Shown here in pieces: positions 8,855 to 17,953 of a DNA stretch of 61,013 bases; positions within the stretch are counted from its first letter, which is position 1, and each line of letters begins with the position of its first letter. Location: contig JASBVV010000017.1 in the NCBI GenBank assembly GCA_029960885.1, positions 1 to 61,013 of the forward strand. The letters run 5' to 3'. Below the pieces are notes generated by a model that made no database searches, was not told where the DNA came from, and was given only the letters and a program-made list of their open reading frames with translations. The stretch comes from Kyrpidia sp. Its GTDB lineage: Bacteria; Bacillota; Bacilli; Kyrpidiales; Kyrpidiaceae. The position numbers and the translations under genes were made by a program.

Positions 8855-9793
8855 GTGGCGGTGAAGGTTCGGGTGCCGGCCACCACGGCGAATCTCGGCC
8901 CGGGATTCGACAGTCTGGGCATGGCGTTGCAACTGTACAACGAGATCGAATTGGAGCTCATTGACCAGGGCCTTCAATTTGAGGTGACCGGCGTAGGAGC
9001 GGATATGATTCCCGCGACGTCGGAGAATGTGATCTACAAAGCCGTTCAGTGCGTCTTTGACCAACTGGGCCGTCGCCGTCCCGGTCTGCGGTTGCGCCTC
9101 CACAATGCGGTTCCGGTCACCCGGGGATTGGGAAGCAGCGCGGCGGCCATAGTGGGGGGACTGGTGGCTGCAAACGAGGTGTGTCACCGGCCGCTGTCTT
9201 CGGATCACTTGCTTGAGCTCGCGGTGAGGATGGAGGGGCATCCGGACAATGTCGCCGCGGCTTTGCTGGGGGGCATTGTGGTTTCCGGCCGGGTGGGGGG
9301 CAAGACCCGGCACGTCAAACTGCCGGTGCCGCGGGACTTGGTCTGTGTCGTGGTGGTTCCCGAAGTGCCCTTGCCCACCAAGGAGTCGCGCAAGGTATTG
9401 CCCGGATCCGTCCCGTTTGAAGATGCCGTTCATAACGTCAATCGGGTGGCCCTTTTGTTGGGCGCACTCGCGACCGGCGATCTGGAATTGGTGGGCGCCG
9501 CCATGGAGGATGTCTTGCATGAACCCTACCGCATGTCTCTCATCCCCGGGATGTCCCGGGCGGCAGAAGCGGGCCGTGAGTCGGGGGCTCTGGGGGTAGT
9601 CCTGAGCGGCTCCGGCCCGACGTTGATTGCGTTCTGTCGAGAGGGTACCGAATCCCCCGTGGGTCCGGCCATCGCGCGGGCTTGGTCGGAGGCGGGCCTG
9701 AAAGCGTCCTGGATGGTGTTGCGGCCCGACCTGCGGGGTGTGACGGTCACCGGGGTTCCGCACTTGGAGCCCATGGGGCCGCCGGCCCGGTAG
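8855..9793 (+). CDS. thrB: Homoserine kinase
   Basis: GHMP-family kinase that phosphorylates homoserine to supply ThrC. The 312-residue product has the N-terminal VPATTANLGPGFDSLG motif, the ATP-binding PVTRGLGSSAAAIVGG loop (GLGSSAAA core), and the third GHMP motif near LSGSGPTLIAF. The GTG at 8855 follows a GGGGGA site with normal spacing. It is the last gene of the ACT-thrC-thrB set; the next gene starts 75 bases further on. Confidence 0.96.
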   Translation: MAVKVRVPATTANLGPGFDSLGMALQLYNEIELELIDQGLQFEVTGVGADMIPATSENVIYKAVQCVFDQLGRRRPGLRLRLHNAVPVTRGLGSSAAAIVGGLVAANEVCHRPLSSDHLLELAVRMEGHPDNVAAALLGGIVVSGRVGGKTRHVKLPVPRDLVCVVVVPEVPLPTKESRKVLPGSVPFEDAVHNVNRVALLLGALATGDLELVGAAMEDVLHEPYRMSLIPGMSRAAEAGRESGALGVVLSGSGPTLIAFCREGTESPVGPAIARAWSEAGLKASWMVLRPDLRGVTVTGVPHLEPMGPPAR

Positions 9794-9868
9794 CGGGTCC
9801 CGGGCATCGCGGATCGGGCGGCCGTTCCGGAGCCCGGTGAAACGCAGAGAAGGGGGAAACGAGGTGCC

Positions 9869-10813
9869 ATGGAGCCCATCGGATCGGTATTGTCCTCCCG
9901 GAAGTTTCGGCGGGCGGCTGTGCGCACCGAACCGTCATTCTTTTATGAACGGATTCCGATGCTGCGCCGGCTCGGGGTCGAGCCTTCGGCGGTGGTGCGC
10001 GGGAGCGGCCTTTTGTTCGCTTTTCTCCAACAGGAAGAGATTTGCGGCCGGTGCAAGGGATATGACCTGTGTGGAAAGCAGGGAGACGCGAAGGGCATGT
10101 ACGATCGCCTGGAGGTGTACCAAGGGGAGATCACTGTCCGGACCGGGTTCTGCGGGCCGTATCGGGAGTGGCTGGAAAGGCGGAGGTTGAAAGAGTTGGA
10201 GGCGTTTTCGGGAAAGACCGAAGCGGATCGCCGGTACACCTTCGAGAACTTTCCCGAGGAACAGAAGCGCCGCTTCCCCGAACTGTACCGGGCCGCCGTG
10301 GAATTGGCCGAGCGGGCGGCGCCGGAGATCCCGATGAAGGGCCTTTATATCTTCGGGCCGCCCGGGGTCGGGAAAACCCATTTGTTGCTCGCCGTGGTCA
10401 ATCGCCTCGAAGAGCGGCGCATACCGGTCATTTTCGTGAGGGCGGAGATGATCTTTGACCGGCTCCGCAGCCGAATCGCGTCGGGCCAGGATGTCGAGCC
10501 GATTTTGGACACCTACTGTCGGGTGCCGGTTTTGGCCATCGATGAGTTTGCCCAGGAACGGCCGAGCGACTTCACTTTGGAGAAGATGTTTCGCATCATC
10601 AATGCTCGTTTTTCCGCGGGGCGGCCCACGCTGTTCACCAGCAATTATCCGCCTCCGGAGATTTACAGTCGGGCGCCCCGGGAACTGGAGCCACTGGTGG
10701 ACGTCTTGCGAAGCCGGATTGTGCAGATGAATCGTCATGGTCAGTTGAACGGGGAGGACGCCCGTCTGCAACAGATCGACTGGCTCGGTCCGAAGGAAGA
10801 TCCGCATGGATGA
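9869..10813 (+). CDS. DnaI/DnaC-like AAA+ ATPase (helicase-loader family)
   Basis: A 314-residue protein with a probable zinc-binding N-terminal part (CGRC, KGYDLC and a later TGFC, about residues 60-100) and an AAA+ ATPase domain. The latter shows Walker A GPPGVGKTH near residue 168, Walker B PVLAIDEF, a sensor-1 TLFTSNY, and a C-terminal arginine-rich segment (DVLRSRIVQMNRHG). This layout matches DnaI, the loader of the replicative helicase, more than IstB of transposons. In Bacillus dnaI follows dnaB; here it is alone after thrB, and no transposase is nearby. It may be the primosomal DnaI itself or a paralogue; the window cannot decide. It is convergent with yqhG. Confidence 0.82.
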   Translation: MEPIGSVLSSRKFRRAAVRTEPSFFYERIPMLRRLGVEPSAVVRGSGLLFAFLQQEEICGRCKGYDLCGKQGDAKGMYDRLEVYQGEITVRTGFCGPYREWLERRRLKELEAFSGKTEADRRYTFENFPEEQKRRFPELYRAAVELAERAAPEIPMKGLYIFGPPGVGKTHLLLAVVNRLEERRIPVIFVRAEMIFDRLRSRIASGQDVEPILDTYCRVPVLAIDEFAQERPSDFTLEKMFRIINARFSAGRPTLFTSNYPPPEIYSRAPRELEPLVDVLRSRIVQMNRHGQLNGEDARLQQIDWLGPKEDPHG

Positions 10814-10835
10814 CGACCGGCGGAGATGCCGGCCG

Positions 10836-11681
10836 TCATGGGCGGGTTGGCGACTGTTGGCCGGTGAACATTCGGGCCCGGGTGGCGGGTGTCAAACATA
10901 GCCAGGCCCACTGCAAGGGGGTCACGACGATGCGCGGACCGAAGCGCCAGCGCAACTCCTCCAGGCGCACGGACCATTCCGCCTCCAGGGTGCTCCGGCT
11001 CTCTTCCCGCTCGCGGACGAGTTGTTCAAAATAGCGAGCCAGGCGCCGCTCCTCCTCTTGCCGCCGGGTGATGGCTTCCTCCGCCCACCGGTGATCTTCG
11101 TGATTCAGGTATAGCCGGAGCGTCGCTTCGAGAAGGCCCCGGGTTTCCGGCCAAGTTACCCGGGCTTCCATCAGGTGGCGGGTTTTCGGTTGGTCCGACA
11201 GGGACAGAGGGGGAAGCCGGCCCTTCGGATCGACCGCGACCCGTCCGTCGAAAAGGTCGACGGCCATGGCCAGCAGGCGGTCCTTGCGGCGATCGGAGAT
11301 GTAAGAAACCTTACAGTACACCAGCAGCAACGGAAGCAAAGGATCTTCCGGAGAGCAGATCTCGAATTGGCGGACATAGCGACCCCTTCGGCAGGCGGAA
11401 TCATACATTTTTTGCAGTCGGAAGCTGGCGGGAGCCAGCCATTCGGCGGCCGGGTTCTCTTCATCGCCTTCGGGATCGAAGAGAAAGGTGTACGTCTGCG
11501 GCTCCACCTTTTCGCCCGTGGCCTCGACCCACATCCAGTAGTATGGCCGATCGGTCAACTCTTTGTCGATCTCGATAGGGACCCGCACGGTGAGGCGCTG
11601 CGGGGAATCGTCCAGGATCGTCGCCCCCGCCGTTTCGAAGTATGTCTTCGCGAACTGGCGAATGTCTTCTCGGCTCTGCAT
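10836..11681 (-). CDS. yqhG: YqhG-family protein
   Basis: A 281-residue cytoplasmic protein of unknown biochemical function, conserved beside the SNF2 helicase yqhH in Bacillus. The N-terminal half is a mixed alpha/beta domain (DIRQFAKTYFETAGATI, then TVRVPIEIDKELTDRPYYW); the C-terminal third (residues 190-260) is a long charged region rich in Glu and Arg (RRQEEERRLARYFEQL) that looks like coiled coil. There are no signal peptides or membrane segments. ATG 11681 is chosen over longer versions because GAGGAGG lies immediately upstream. It starts 53 bases after the helicase gene and shares its strand, so co-transcription is likely. Confidence 0.85.
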   Translation of the reverse strand: MQSREDIRQFAKTYFETAGATILDDSPQRLTVRVPIEIDKELTDRPYYWMWVEATGEKVEPQTYTFLFDPEGDEENPAAEWLAPASFRLQKMYDSACRRGRYVRQFEICSPEDPLLPLLLVYCKVSYISDRRKDRLLAMAVDLFDGRVAVDPKGRLPPLSLSDQPKTRHLMEARVTWPETRGLLEATLRLYLNHEDHRWAEEAITRRQEEERRLARYFEQLVREREESRSTLEAEWSVRLEELRWRFGPRIVVTPLQWAWLCLTPATRARMFTGQQSPTRP

Positions 11682-11734
11682 GGCCTCCTCCTCGACGCGA
11701 GATCGTTGACGCCGGGGTTTCCTTGTTGTTCGCC

Positions 11735-13453
11735 TCAGAAAAGGTCTTGAATGTCCGGACCGGCGGTCGTTCGTTCGCGGTTCCACTGAACTTTGGCCGA
11801 TTCAAAAGCTCGGTTGAATTCGTCCATCTTTGACCGAAGGTCGTCCGGGCGCTCCGCGTCCATGATCCATCGGATGATTTGCCTTTCAAAATCATCGGCG
11901 GACAGGCGCATTTTCCCCAGAATCAGGTCGAGTTCGCCGATGACCAACTCAAACAGGCGGATTTTTTCTTGAAGGAGTTCCACGATATGTTGTTCGACGG
12001 TGTCGGCGGTGGCCAGATTGTGGATAAAGACGTCCCGGGTCTGCCCCAGACGGTGAACCCGCCCGATTCGCTGTTCCACCCGCATGGGATTCCACGGCAA
12101 GTCAAAATTGATGATCTGGTTGCAAAATTGCAGGTTCAGTCCTTCCCCGCCCGCTTCGGTGGCCACCATCACCCGGGCTTTCTTTGAAAAGAGGTCTTTC
12201 ATCCAATCTCTTTTTCCCCGCCCGAACCCTCCCCGAAACGGCACGCAGGGAATCCCGCGGCGTTTCATCATGTAGAGGAGGAAATCCTGACTGGCCCGGT
12301 ATTCGGTAAAAACAATCACTTTGTCGTCGATCTCGTTGACCAGGTCGATCGTCGTTTCCACTTTCGTATACGCGGGGATGCGCGCCCCCAGTTCGCACAA
12401 CTCTGAGAGCCTGGCCCGGAGATCCGGCGGCCGGGAGTCGTCTTTGGCCATGCGTTCCAAGGTGTTCAGCGCCGCATAGGGCGAGCTGCACATTTCCCGT
12501 TGCAGGGTGATGAGATGAAGCACGTTCTGGGCGGTGTCGATGCGGCGGCGATACTCGTCCCGAATGAACGAGGTGACCGCTTCATAAAAGGACCGCTCTT
12601 CCGGCGAGAGTTCCAGCGGCACCTGGCGCACGTGGCGTCTGGTGAACTCCACGTTCCCGTCGCCGCGTTTGTTGCGGATCATGACCTCACCGAGCGCCTG
12701 CCGGAGTTGGGCCGGGTTTTTCGGCGTGCGCCGATCCTCGACAAAGGTCCGGCAAAATTCCCGGAAGCTGCCCAGTTGTCCCGGCTTTAACAGGGTGATC
12801 AGATTGTACAGTTCCCGCAGGTCGTTCTGAATCGGGGTGGCCGTCAGCAGCAGACAATACTTTTTCTGTAATTGATTGACCAGTTGCCAGTTTTTTGTCT
12901 TTCGATTCTTCAGCTTGTGAGCCTCATCGACGATCACCATGTCCCAGACCTGGGACAGGACAGCCCGCCGGTGGGGTTCGCGCTTGGTCGTGTCGATGGA
13001 GGCGACGAGGATATCGTGGGTACTCCAGGACCATTCATTCCTTTGAGCGAAGGCGGGAATGCTGAATTTCTCGTTCAGTTCCCGGGTCCACTGCAACACC
13101 AGGGAGGCGGGGACCAGGATCAGGGCTTTGCGGACAAGACCCCGGATCAGGTATTCTTTTAACACCAACCCCGCTTCGATGGTCTTCCCCAAACCCACCT
13201 CATCCGCCAAAACGGCCCGGCCCTGAAACTCGCGAATCACCCGTTCCGCGGTGCGAATTTGATGCGGATACGGGATCACGGCCGGCAATTGGTCGATGCA
13301 GGTCAATTGGTCGAAATCGCCGGACAGGCGACGCCGGTGCGCTTCCAGGGCCAGGCGGAACATCGTCCAGGAATCCCATCGGTCCTCTCGAATTCGGCCG
13401 ACAAACTCTTGATAGGTGGTATCGTCAAATTCCACGTCCGGCAAACGGCCCAC
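11735..13453 (-). CDS. yqhH: SNF2/RapA-type DEAD/DEAH helicase (YqhH family)
   Basis: A 572-residue superfamily-2 ATPase of the Swi2/Snf2 group. Visible motifs are I (DEVGLGKTIEAG near residue 85), II (VDEAHKLKN), III (LLTATPIQN), V (VATEAGGEGLNLQFCN) and VI (QRIGRVHRLGQTRDVFIH). It lacks the large N- and C-terminal domains of RapA, so it is essentially the motor plus short flanks. SNF2 motors translocate on duplex DNA and remodel protein-DNA complexes; the target here is unknown. GTG 13453 follows GAGGAGG at a seven-base distance. Its close partner is yqhG, and it is divergent from the glycine-riboswitch-controlled gcv operon, an arrangement also known in Bacillus. Confidence 0.92.
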   Translation of the reverse strand: MGRLPDVEFDDTTYQEFVGRIREDRWDSWTMFRLALEAHRRRLSGDFDQLTCIDQLPAVIPYPHQIRTAERVIREFQGRAVLADEVGLGKTIEAGLVLKEYLIRGLVRKALILVPASLVLQWTRELNEKFSIPAFAQRNEWSWSTHDILVASIDTTKREPHRRAVLSQVWDMVIVDEAHKLKNRKTKNWQLVNQLQKKYCLLLTATPIQNDLRELYNLITLLKPGQLGSFREFCRTFVEDRRTPKNPAQLRQALGEVMIRNKRGDGNVEFTRRHVRQVPLELSPEERSFYEAVTSFIRDEYRRRIDTAQNVLHLITLQREMCSSPYAALNTLERMAKDDSRPPDLRARLSELCELGARIPAYTKVETTIDLVNEIDDKVIVFTEYRASQDFLLYMMKRRGIPCVPFRGGFGRGKRDWMKDLFSKKARVMVATEAGGEGLNLQFCNQIINFDLPWNPMRVEQRIGRVHRLGQTRDVFIHNLATADTVEQHIVELLQEKIRLFELVIGELDLILGKMRLSADDFERQIIRWIMDAERPDDLRSKMDEFNRAFESAKVQWNRERTTAGPDIQDLF

Positions 13454-13596
13454 GGCACATCCTCCTCGTCGGATTACGGAAAGTAGTGTGCGTCATTTCT
13501 TTTTTTTTACCCATGGTGCGGAAGTGCTGGCCAACGTCCCGGATCTTCGCTAAGATGAGAAAAGATGCACAACATCATGGACAGAAACCGGATGAA

Positions 13597-13800
13597 GGTT
13601 GCGGGAGAGGGCGCATGGGCGCCGCCGAAGGAGCAAGCGGGGGATGTCCCGATCCCTCCGCGAAACTCTCAGGCAAAAGTACCGCATCCGGACGGAGCTC
13701 TGGAGAGTGTCCCGACTGAAGTCGGGACCACCAAAGGGGTAACCCCGACCGAATGAGCCGGTCAGGTTCGGGGCATGCTCTCAGGTTGAAGGACAGAGAG
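13597..13800 (+). promoter_or_regulatory. Tandem glycine riboswitch
   Basis: Both aptamers of a glycine riboswitch can be read. The first has GGGAGAG (13610s), GCCGAAGGAGCAA, GAAACTCTCAGGCAAAA and CTCTGGAGAG; the second has CACCAAAGGGGTAA, CTCTCAGGTT and GGACAGAGAG. This element senses glycine cooperatively and turns on the cleavage operon in excess glycine. It precedes gcvT and ends directly at a terminator hairpin, so control is probably by transcription attenuation. A weak sigma-A promoter (TGGCCA 13528-13533, 17 bases, TAAGAT 13551-13556) may drive it. The 434-base gap between yqhH and gcvT is thus largely regulatory. Confidence 0.93.
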
Positions 13801-13827
13801 ACGGGGACGGGAACCTCGTCTCTTTTT
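13796..13827 (+). terminator. Intrinsic terminator of the glycine riboswitch
   Basis: An inverted repeat pairs AGAGACG (from 13797) with CGTCTCT (to 13823), extended by G-rich/CCT pairs toward the loop, and is followed by a run of five T. The left arm overlaps the last conserved bases of the second aptamer (GGACAGAGAG), which is how glycine binding could block terminator formation. Confidence 0.85.
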
Positions 13828-13887
13828 CATTTCAGGGGACGTCCGGAGTCCAGATGAATGCCGGCGGATACGGAGGGCGGATGCGGG

Positions 13888-15024
13888 ATGGGCAAGCGCA
13901 CGCCGATTTACCCGGCGTACCGGGAGTTGGGGGCGAAGATCACCGAGTTCGGCGGTTGGGACATGCCGGTGCAGTTCTCCGGAATTCTGGAAGAGCACCG
14001 GGCGGTGCGCCGACAGGCCGGTTTGTTTGATGTCTCTCACATGGGTGAGGTGGAAGTCATTGGATCGGGCGGCGCCGCATTTATCCAGAGGTTGGTCACC
14101 GGCGACGTGGGGCGACTGGTTCCGGGCGGGGCCATGTACACGCTGATGTGCCGGCCGGACGGAGGAACCTTGGATGATCTGCTGGTCTACCGGCTGGACG
14201 CGGATCGCTATCTGCTGGTGGTCAACGCCGCCACCACGGCCAAGGATCTGGGGTGGCTCCGGGAACATGGCCCCGCCGGGGTACAGATCATCGATCGCAC
14301 CGACGAGACGGCGCTCCTGGCTCTTCAGGGCCCCCAGGCGACGGCCATCCTGGAGGAGGCAGGCGGATTCGGAGTGGAGTTGAAACCCTTTCATGCCAGG
14401 AAGGGCACGGTGGCCGGCGTGCCGGCACTGGTTTCCCGGACCGGCTACACCGGGGAGGACGGTTTTGAGCTGTATGTCTGCGCGTTCCAAGCGCTCAAGT
14501 TGTGGAATGAGCTCCTGCGCATCGGCCGTTCCCGCGGACTGAAGCCCGCCGGACTGGGGGCCAGGGATACGCTGAGACTGGAAGCCGCACTGCCTCTGTA
14601 CGGACATGAACTAAACGAAGACATCACGCCCCTGGAAGCGGGGTTAGAGATGTTTGTCAAATGGGAAGCGGGGGAGTTCATCGGCCGGGAAGCGTTGTGG
14701 GACCAACGCCAAAAAGGACTCACCCGCAAATTGGTCGGGTTCGTCATGATGGACCGGGGCATTCCCCGGTCCGGATATCGGGTCGAGGTCGACGGGCGTG
14801 AGATCGGCTGGGTCACCAGCGGATCGTACGGTCCGACGGTGGACCAAAACATCGGGTTGGCCATGGTGGACATCGCTTTTTCCACTCCCGGGCAGCGCCT
14901 TGACGTGGTGGTGCGGGGGAGGCGATTGGCCGCTCAGGTGGTGGAGAAACCTTTTTATCGACGACCGCGCCGCCGGGTGCCCGGAGGCGGGCCCGGCGCG
15001 GCGGAAACGGGGGGAGCGCAGTGA
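13888..15024 (+). CDS. gcvT: Glycine cleavage system T protein (aminomethyltransferase)
   Basis: Transfers the aminomethyl carbon from the H protein to tetrahydrofolate, giving methylene-THF and ammonia. The 378-residue protein begins KRTPIYPAYRELGAKITEFGGWDMPVQ-like and shows the folate-binding SHMGEVEV and the RTGYTGEDGFELY and PAGLGARDTLRLEA segments of the family. ATG 13888 is preferred over the in-frame ATG 13858 because of the GGAGGG site between them and the typical N-terminus. It is the first gene of a three-gene operon under the glycine riboswitch; gcvH is not in the window. Confidence 0.96.
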   Translation: MGKRTPIYPAYRELGAKITEFGGWDMPVQFSGILEEHRAVRRQAGLFDVSHMGEVEVIGSGGAAFIQRLVTGDVGRLVPGGAMYTLMCRPDGGTLDDLLVYRLDADRYLLVVNAATTAKDLGWLREHGPAGVQIIDRTDETALLALQGPQATAILEEAGGFGVELKPFHARKGTVAGVPALVSRTGYTGEDGFELYVCAFQALKLWNELLRIGRSRGLKPAGLGARDTLRLEAALPLYGHELNEDITPLEAGLEMFVKWEAGEFIGREALWDQRQKGLTRKLVGFVMMDRGIPRSGYRVEVDGREIGWVTSGSYGPTVDQNIGLAMVDIAFSTPGQRLDVVVRGRRLAAQVVEKPFYRRPRRRVPGGGPGAAETGGAQ

Positions 15025-16376
15025 GAGGGTGGAGTTATCTTCCGCACACCGATGAGGACCGCCGGCGAATGATGCAATATCTGGGGATCTCCGAGATCGG
15101 GGAACTGTTTGCCGACATTCCGGAATCGCTGCGCTTTCGGGAGCCTCTGGCGGTCCCCGAACGGTTGTCCGAGTTGGAACTGGATCGGCACATGGCCAAG
15201 CTGGCGGGCCAAAACCGCTCCGGCTCGGAGTTGGCCTGCTTTCTCGGCGCCGGGGCCTATGACCACCATATCCCCGCGGTGGTGGACGCCGTCCTCGGCC
15301 GGGGCGAGTTTTATACGTCGTACACGCCATATCAGCCGGAGATCAGCCAGGGGATTCTCCAGGCGATTTTTGAATACCAGACCATGGTTTGTGAACTTTT
15401 GGGACTGGATGTGTCCAATGCGTCAATGTACGATGGAGCCTCGGCGTTGGCCGAGGCCGCCTTGGCCGCCTGTGCGGCCACCCGGCGCCATCGGGTGTGG
15501 GTGTCCGACTTGGTCCACCCGGCGTATCGCCGGGTGATCCGAACCTATTGTGAAGCCCAGGATGTCGAGGTGGTCCCTTGGCCGGAGAAAGACGGGCGAT
15601 CGTCCGAAGCGGCGCTGGACGGGCTCGATGAGACCGTGGCCGCCGTGGTGGTGCAATATCCGAACTTCCTGGGGGCGGTGGAGCCGCTGCGAATCTTTGC
15701 CAAGCGCGCCCATGCCGCCGGCGCTCTGTTTCTCGTCGCCGCGTATCCCATCGCCCTGGGCGTGCTGGAATCGCCAGGCGCCTGCGGTGCGGACATCGCG
15801 GTGGCCGAGGGGCAATCGTTGGGGAACCCCCTCTCTTTCGGGGGACCGTACTTGGGGCTGATGGCGTCATCCCGCGCGCTGATGCGGCGCCTTCCGGGCC
15901 GGATCGTGGGTCAGACCGTGGATCAGGACGGCAGGCGGGGATTCGTCCTCACCCTGCAGGCGAGGGAACAGCATATTCGCCGGGAAAAGGCCACCTCGAA
16001 CATCTGCTCGAACCAGGCGCTCAATGCGCTGGCGGCCACTGTGTTTCTGGCGGCGCTGGGGCCGGCCGGACTCGCGGAGTTGGCCCGGCTGAACCTGCAG
16101 AAAGCCCAATACGCGTTTCGACGGTTGACGGAGATTCCCGGTGTGAAAGCGCTTTGTCCACATGTCCCGTTTTTCAACGAATTTGCCCTGCGGATCCCCG
16201 TGGCGGCGGAAGAACTCAACCGCGTGCTGCTCGACCGGGGCATTCTCGGCGGACTGGACCTCGGGAAGTTCAGCGACGCTTGGCAGGGCGGTTGGCTGGT
16301 GGCGGTGACGGAAACGCGCACCAGGGGTGAGATTGAACGTTTGGTGGAGACAGTGAAAGAGGTGGTGGGGCCATGA
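15021..16376 (+). CDS. gcvPA: Glycine dehydrogenase (decarboxylating) subunit 1
   Basis: N-terminal half of the P protein in the two-subunit form used by Bacillota. It has 451 residues with [22 protein letters not shown] and a conserved [21 protein letters not shown]-type stretch (around residues 312-332, split here by key residues Arg-Glu-Lys and Cys). It pairs with GcvPB, which carries the PLP lysine. The GTG start overlaps the gcvT stop by four bases (GTGA) and its own end overlaps gcvPB, so the subunits are made in coupled fashion. Confidence 0.96.
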   Translation: MRGWSYLPHTDEDRRRMMQYLGISEIGELFADIPESLRFREPLAVPERLSELELDRHMAKLAGQNRSGSELACFLGAGAYDHHIPAVVDAVLGRGEFYTSYTPYQPEISQGILQAIFEYQTMVCELLGLDVSNASMYDGASALAEAALAACAATRRHRVWVSDLVHPAYRRVIRTYCEAQDVEVVPWPEKDGRSSEAALDGLDETVAAVVVQYPNFLGAVEPLRIFAKRAHAAGALFLVAAYPIALGVLESPGACGADIAVAEGQSLGNPLSFGGPYLGLMASSRALMRRLPGRIVGQTVDQDGRRGFVLTLQAREQHIRREKATSNICSNQALNALAATVFLAALGPAGLAELARLNLQKAQYAFRRLTEIPGVKALCPHVPFFNEFALRIPVAAEELNRVLLDRGILGGLDLGKFSDAWQGGWLVAVTETRTRGEIERLVETVKEVVGP

Positions 16377-17887
16377 CATCGGTGCCGTTGATCTTTGAGC
16401 GAAGCCGGCGCGGCCGTCGGGCTGCGGACCTTCCGGCCTGTGATGTCCCGGAGGTGGCCGTGGAAGAGGTCCTGCCGGAAGAATACCGGCGAAAGGACCC
16501 GCCGCGGCTGCCCGAAGTGAGTGAACCGGATCTGATTCGCCATTACACGGCGCTTTCCCGGCGAAACCACGGGGTGGATATCGGGTTTTATCCGCTGGGT
16601 TCCTGCACGATGAAATACAATCCCAAACGAAACGAGCGGGCCGCCCGGCTGCCCGGTTTTGCGCACATTCATCCGTACCAGCCGCCCGAGACCGTCCCCG
16701 GAGCGTTGGAATTGATGGCCGCTTTGCAGGAAGGGCTCGCCGCGGTGACCGGGATGGACGCCGTGAGTCTGCAGCCGGCCGCCGGTGCCCAGGGAGAGTG
16801 GACCGGACTGATGATGATCCGGGCGTACCACCGGGCGAGAGGAGAGCGGCGCACCACCGTGATCATTCCCGATTCCGCCCATGGGACCAATCCTGCCAGC
16901 GCGGCGATGGCGGGGTTTCGAGTGGTGACGGTGCCCTCGGATGACCGGGGAGGCGTGGATTTGGCCGCATTGGAAAAGGTGCTCGGGGAAGATACCGCCG
17001 CCCTGATGATGACCAATCCGAATACCCTCGGGCTGTTCGAGGAACAGATCGCCGCCATCGCCGAGCGGGTCCACATGTCCGGGGCCCTCCTGTATTACGA
17101 CGGCGCCAACGCCAATGCCATTCTGGGCAAAACCCGGCCAGGGGACATGGGTTTTGACGCGGTGCATCTGAATCTGCACAAGACGTTCTCCACCCCGCAC
17201 GGGGGCGGAGGGCCCGGGGCCGGGCCGGTGGGAGTCAAATCGTTTTTGGAGCCCTTTTTGCCGTCGCCCGTGGTGCGTCGGGAGGGCGGCCGGGTGATCC
17301 TCGATGACGATCGCCCGCAGAGCATCGGAAAGGTGCACACGTTCTACGGCAATTTCGGCGTTTTGGTCCGGGCCTACGCCTACCTGCGGGCTATGGGGGC
17401 CGACGGGCTCCAGCAGGTGGCGGAAGATGCGGTCCTGAACGCGAATTATTTGATGCGCCGTCTGGCGCCGCATTTCGACGTGCCCTACGATCGGATTTGC
17501 AAACATGAATTTGTCCTCTCCGGAGCGCGGCAGAGACGGGCGGGGGTACGGACGCTGGATGTGGCGAAACGTCTGCTGGATTTCGGGTTTCACCCGCCTA
17601 CGGTGTACTTCCCCTTGATTGTGGAGGAGGCGTTGATGATCGAGCCCACCGAAACCGAGAGCCTGGAGACGCTGGATGCGTTTGCCGAGGCCATGATCCG
17701 CATCGTGGAAGAGGCGGAGGCGGAGCCGGAGACGGTGCGTTCGGCCCCTCATACCACGCCGGTCTCCCGGTTGGATGAGACCCGGGCGGCGCGATCGCCG
17801 GTATTGCGCTGGATTCCCGGGGAAGCGGCCGAGGACCCGGATGACGAAGAAGCGCCGGCGGCTGCAAACCGGGGCGGAACGGAGTGA
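16373..17887 (+). CDS. gcvPB: Glycine dehydrogenase (decarboxylating) subunit 2
   Basis: PLP-bearing half of the glycine decarboxylase. The 504-residue protein shows [26 protein letters not shown], and the PLP-lysine site [19 protein letters not shown] with Lys270. The C-terminal 60 residues after [12 protein letters not shown] are an acidic, low-complexity tail ([19 protein letters not shown]) slightly longer than usual for the family. It ends the gcv operon; a G+C-rich inverted repeat follows, shared with the convergent gene at 17954. Confidence 0.96.
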   Translation: MTSVPLIFERSRRGRRAADLPACDVPEVAVEEVLPEEYRRKDPPRLPEVSEPDLIRHYTALSRRNHGVDIGFYPLGSCTMKYNPKRNERAARLPGFAHIHPYQPPETVPGALELMAALQEGLAAVTGMDAVSLQPAAGAQGEWTGLMMIRAYHRARGERRTTVIIPDSAHGTNPASAAMAGFRVVTVPSDDRGGVDLAALEKVLGEDTAALMMTNPNTLGLFEEQIAAIAERVHMSGALLYYDGANANAILGKTRPGDMGFDAVHLNLHKTFSTPHGGGGPGAGPVGVKSFLEPFLPSPVVRREGGRVILDDDRPQSIGKVHTFYGNFGVLVRAYAYLRAMGADGLQQVAEDAVLNANYLMRRLAPHFDVPYDRICKHEFVLSGARQRRAGVRTLDVAKRLLDFGFHPPTVYFPLIVEEALMIEPTETESLETLDAFAEAMIRIVEEAEAEPETVRSAPHTTPVSRLDETRAARSPVLRWIPGEAAEDPDDEEAPAAANRGGTE

Positions 17888-17898
17888 GAAAACGCAGA

Positions 17899-17932
17899 GA
17901 AGGGGCCGTTCGCGTCGGGCGAAGGCCCCTTC
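17899..17932. terminator. Inverted repeat between convergent genes
   Basis: GAAGGGGCC (17899-17907) pairs perfectly with GGCCCCTTC (17924-17932) around a 16-base loop. It lies between the end of gcvPB and the end of the minus-strand gene at 17954. Neither side has a strong T run; on the minus strand the following bases (TCTGCGTTTTC) are moderately T-rich, so it probably serves best for the minus gene. Confidence 0.5.
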
Positions 17933-17953
17933 GGATCGAATGCGGGACGATGG

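Noticed and set aside
9869-10813. An IstB-type transposon helper gene.
   Set aside because: The N-terminal cysteine set and lack of any transposase or terminal repeats favour a DnaI-like loader.
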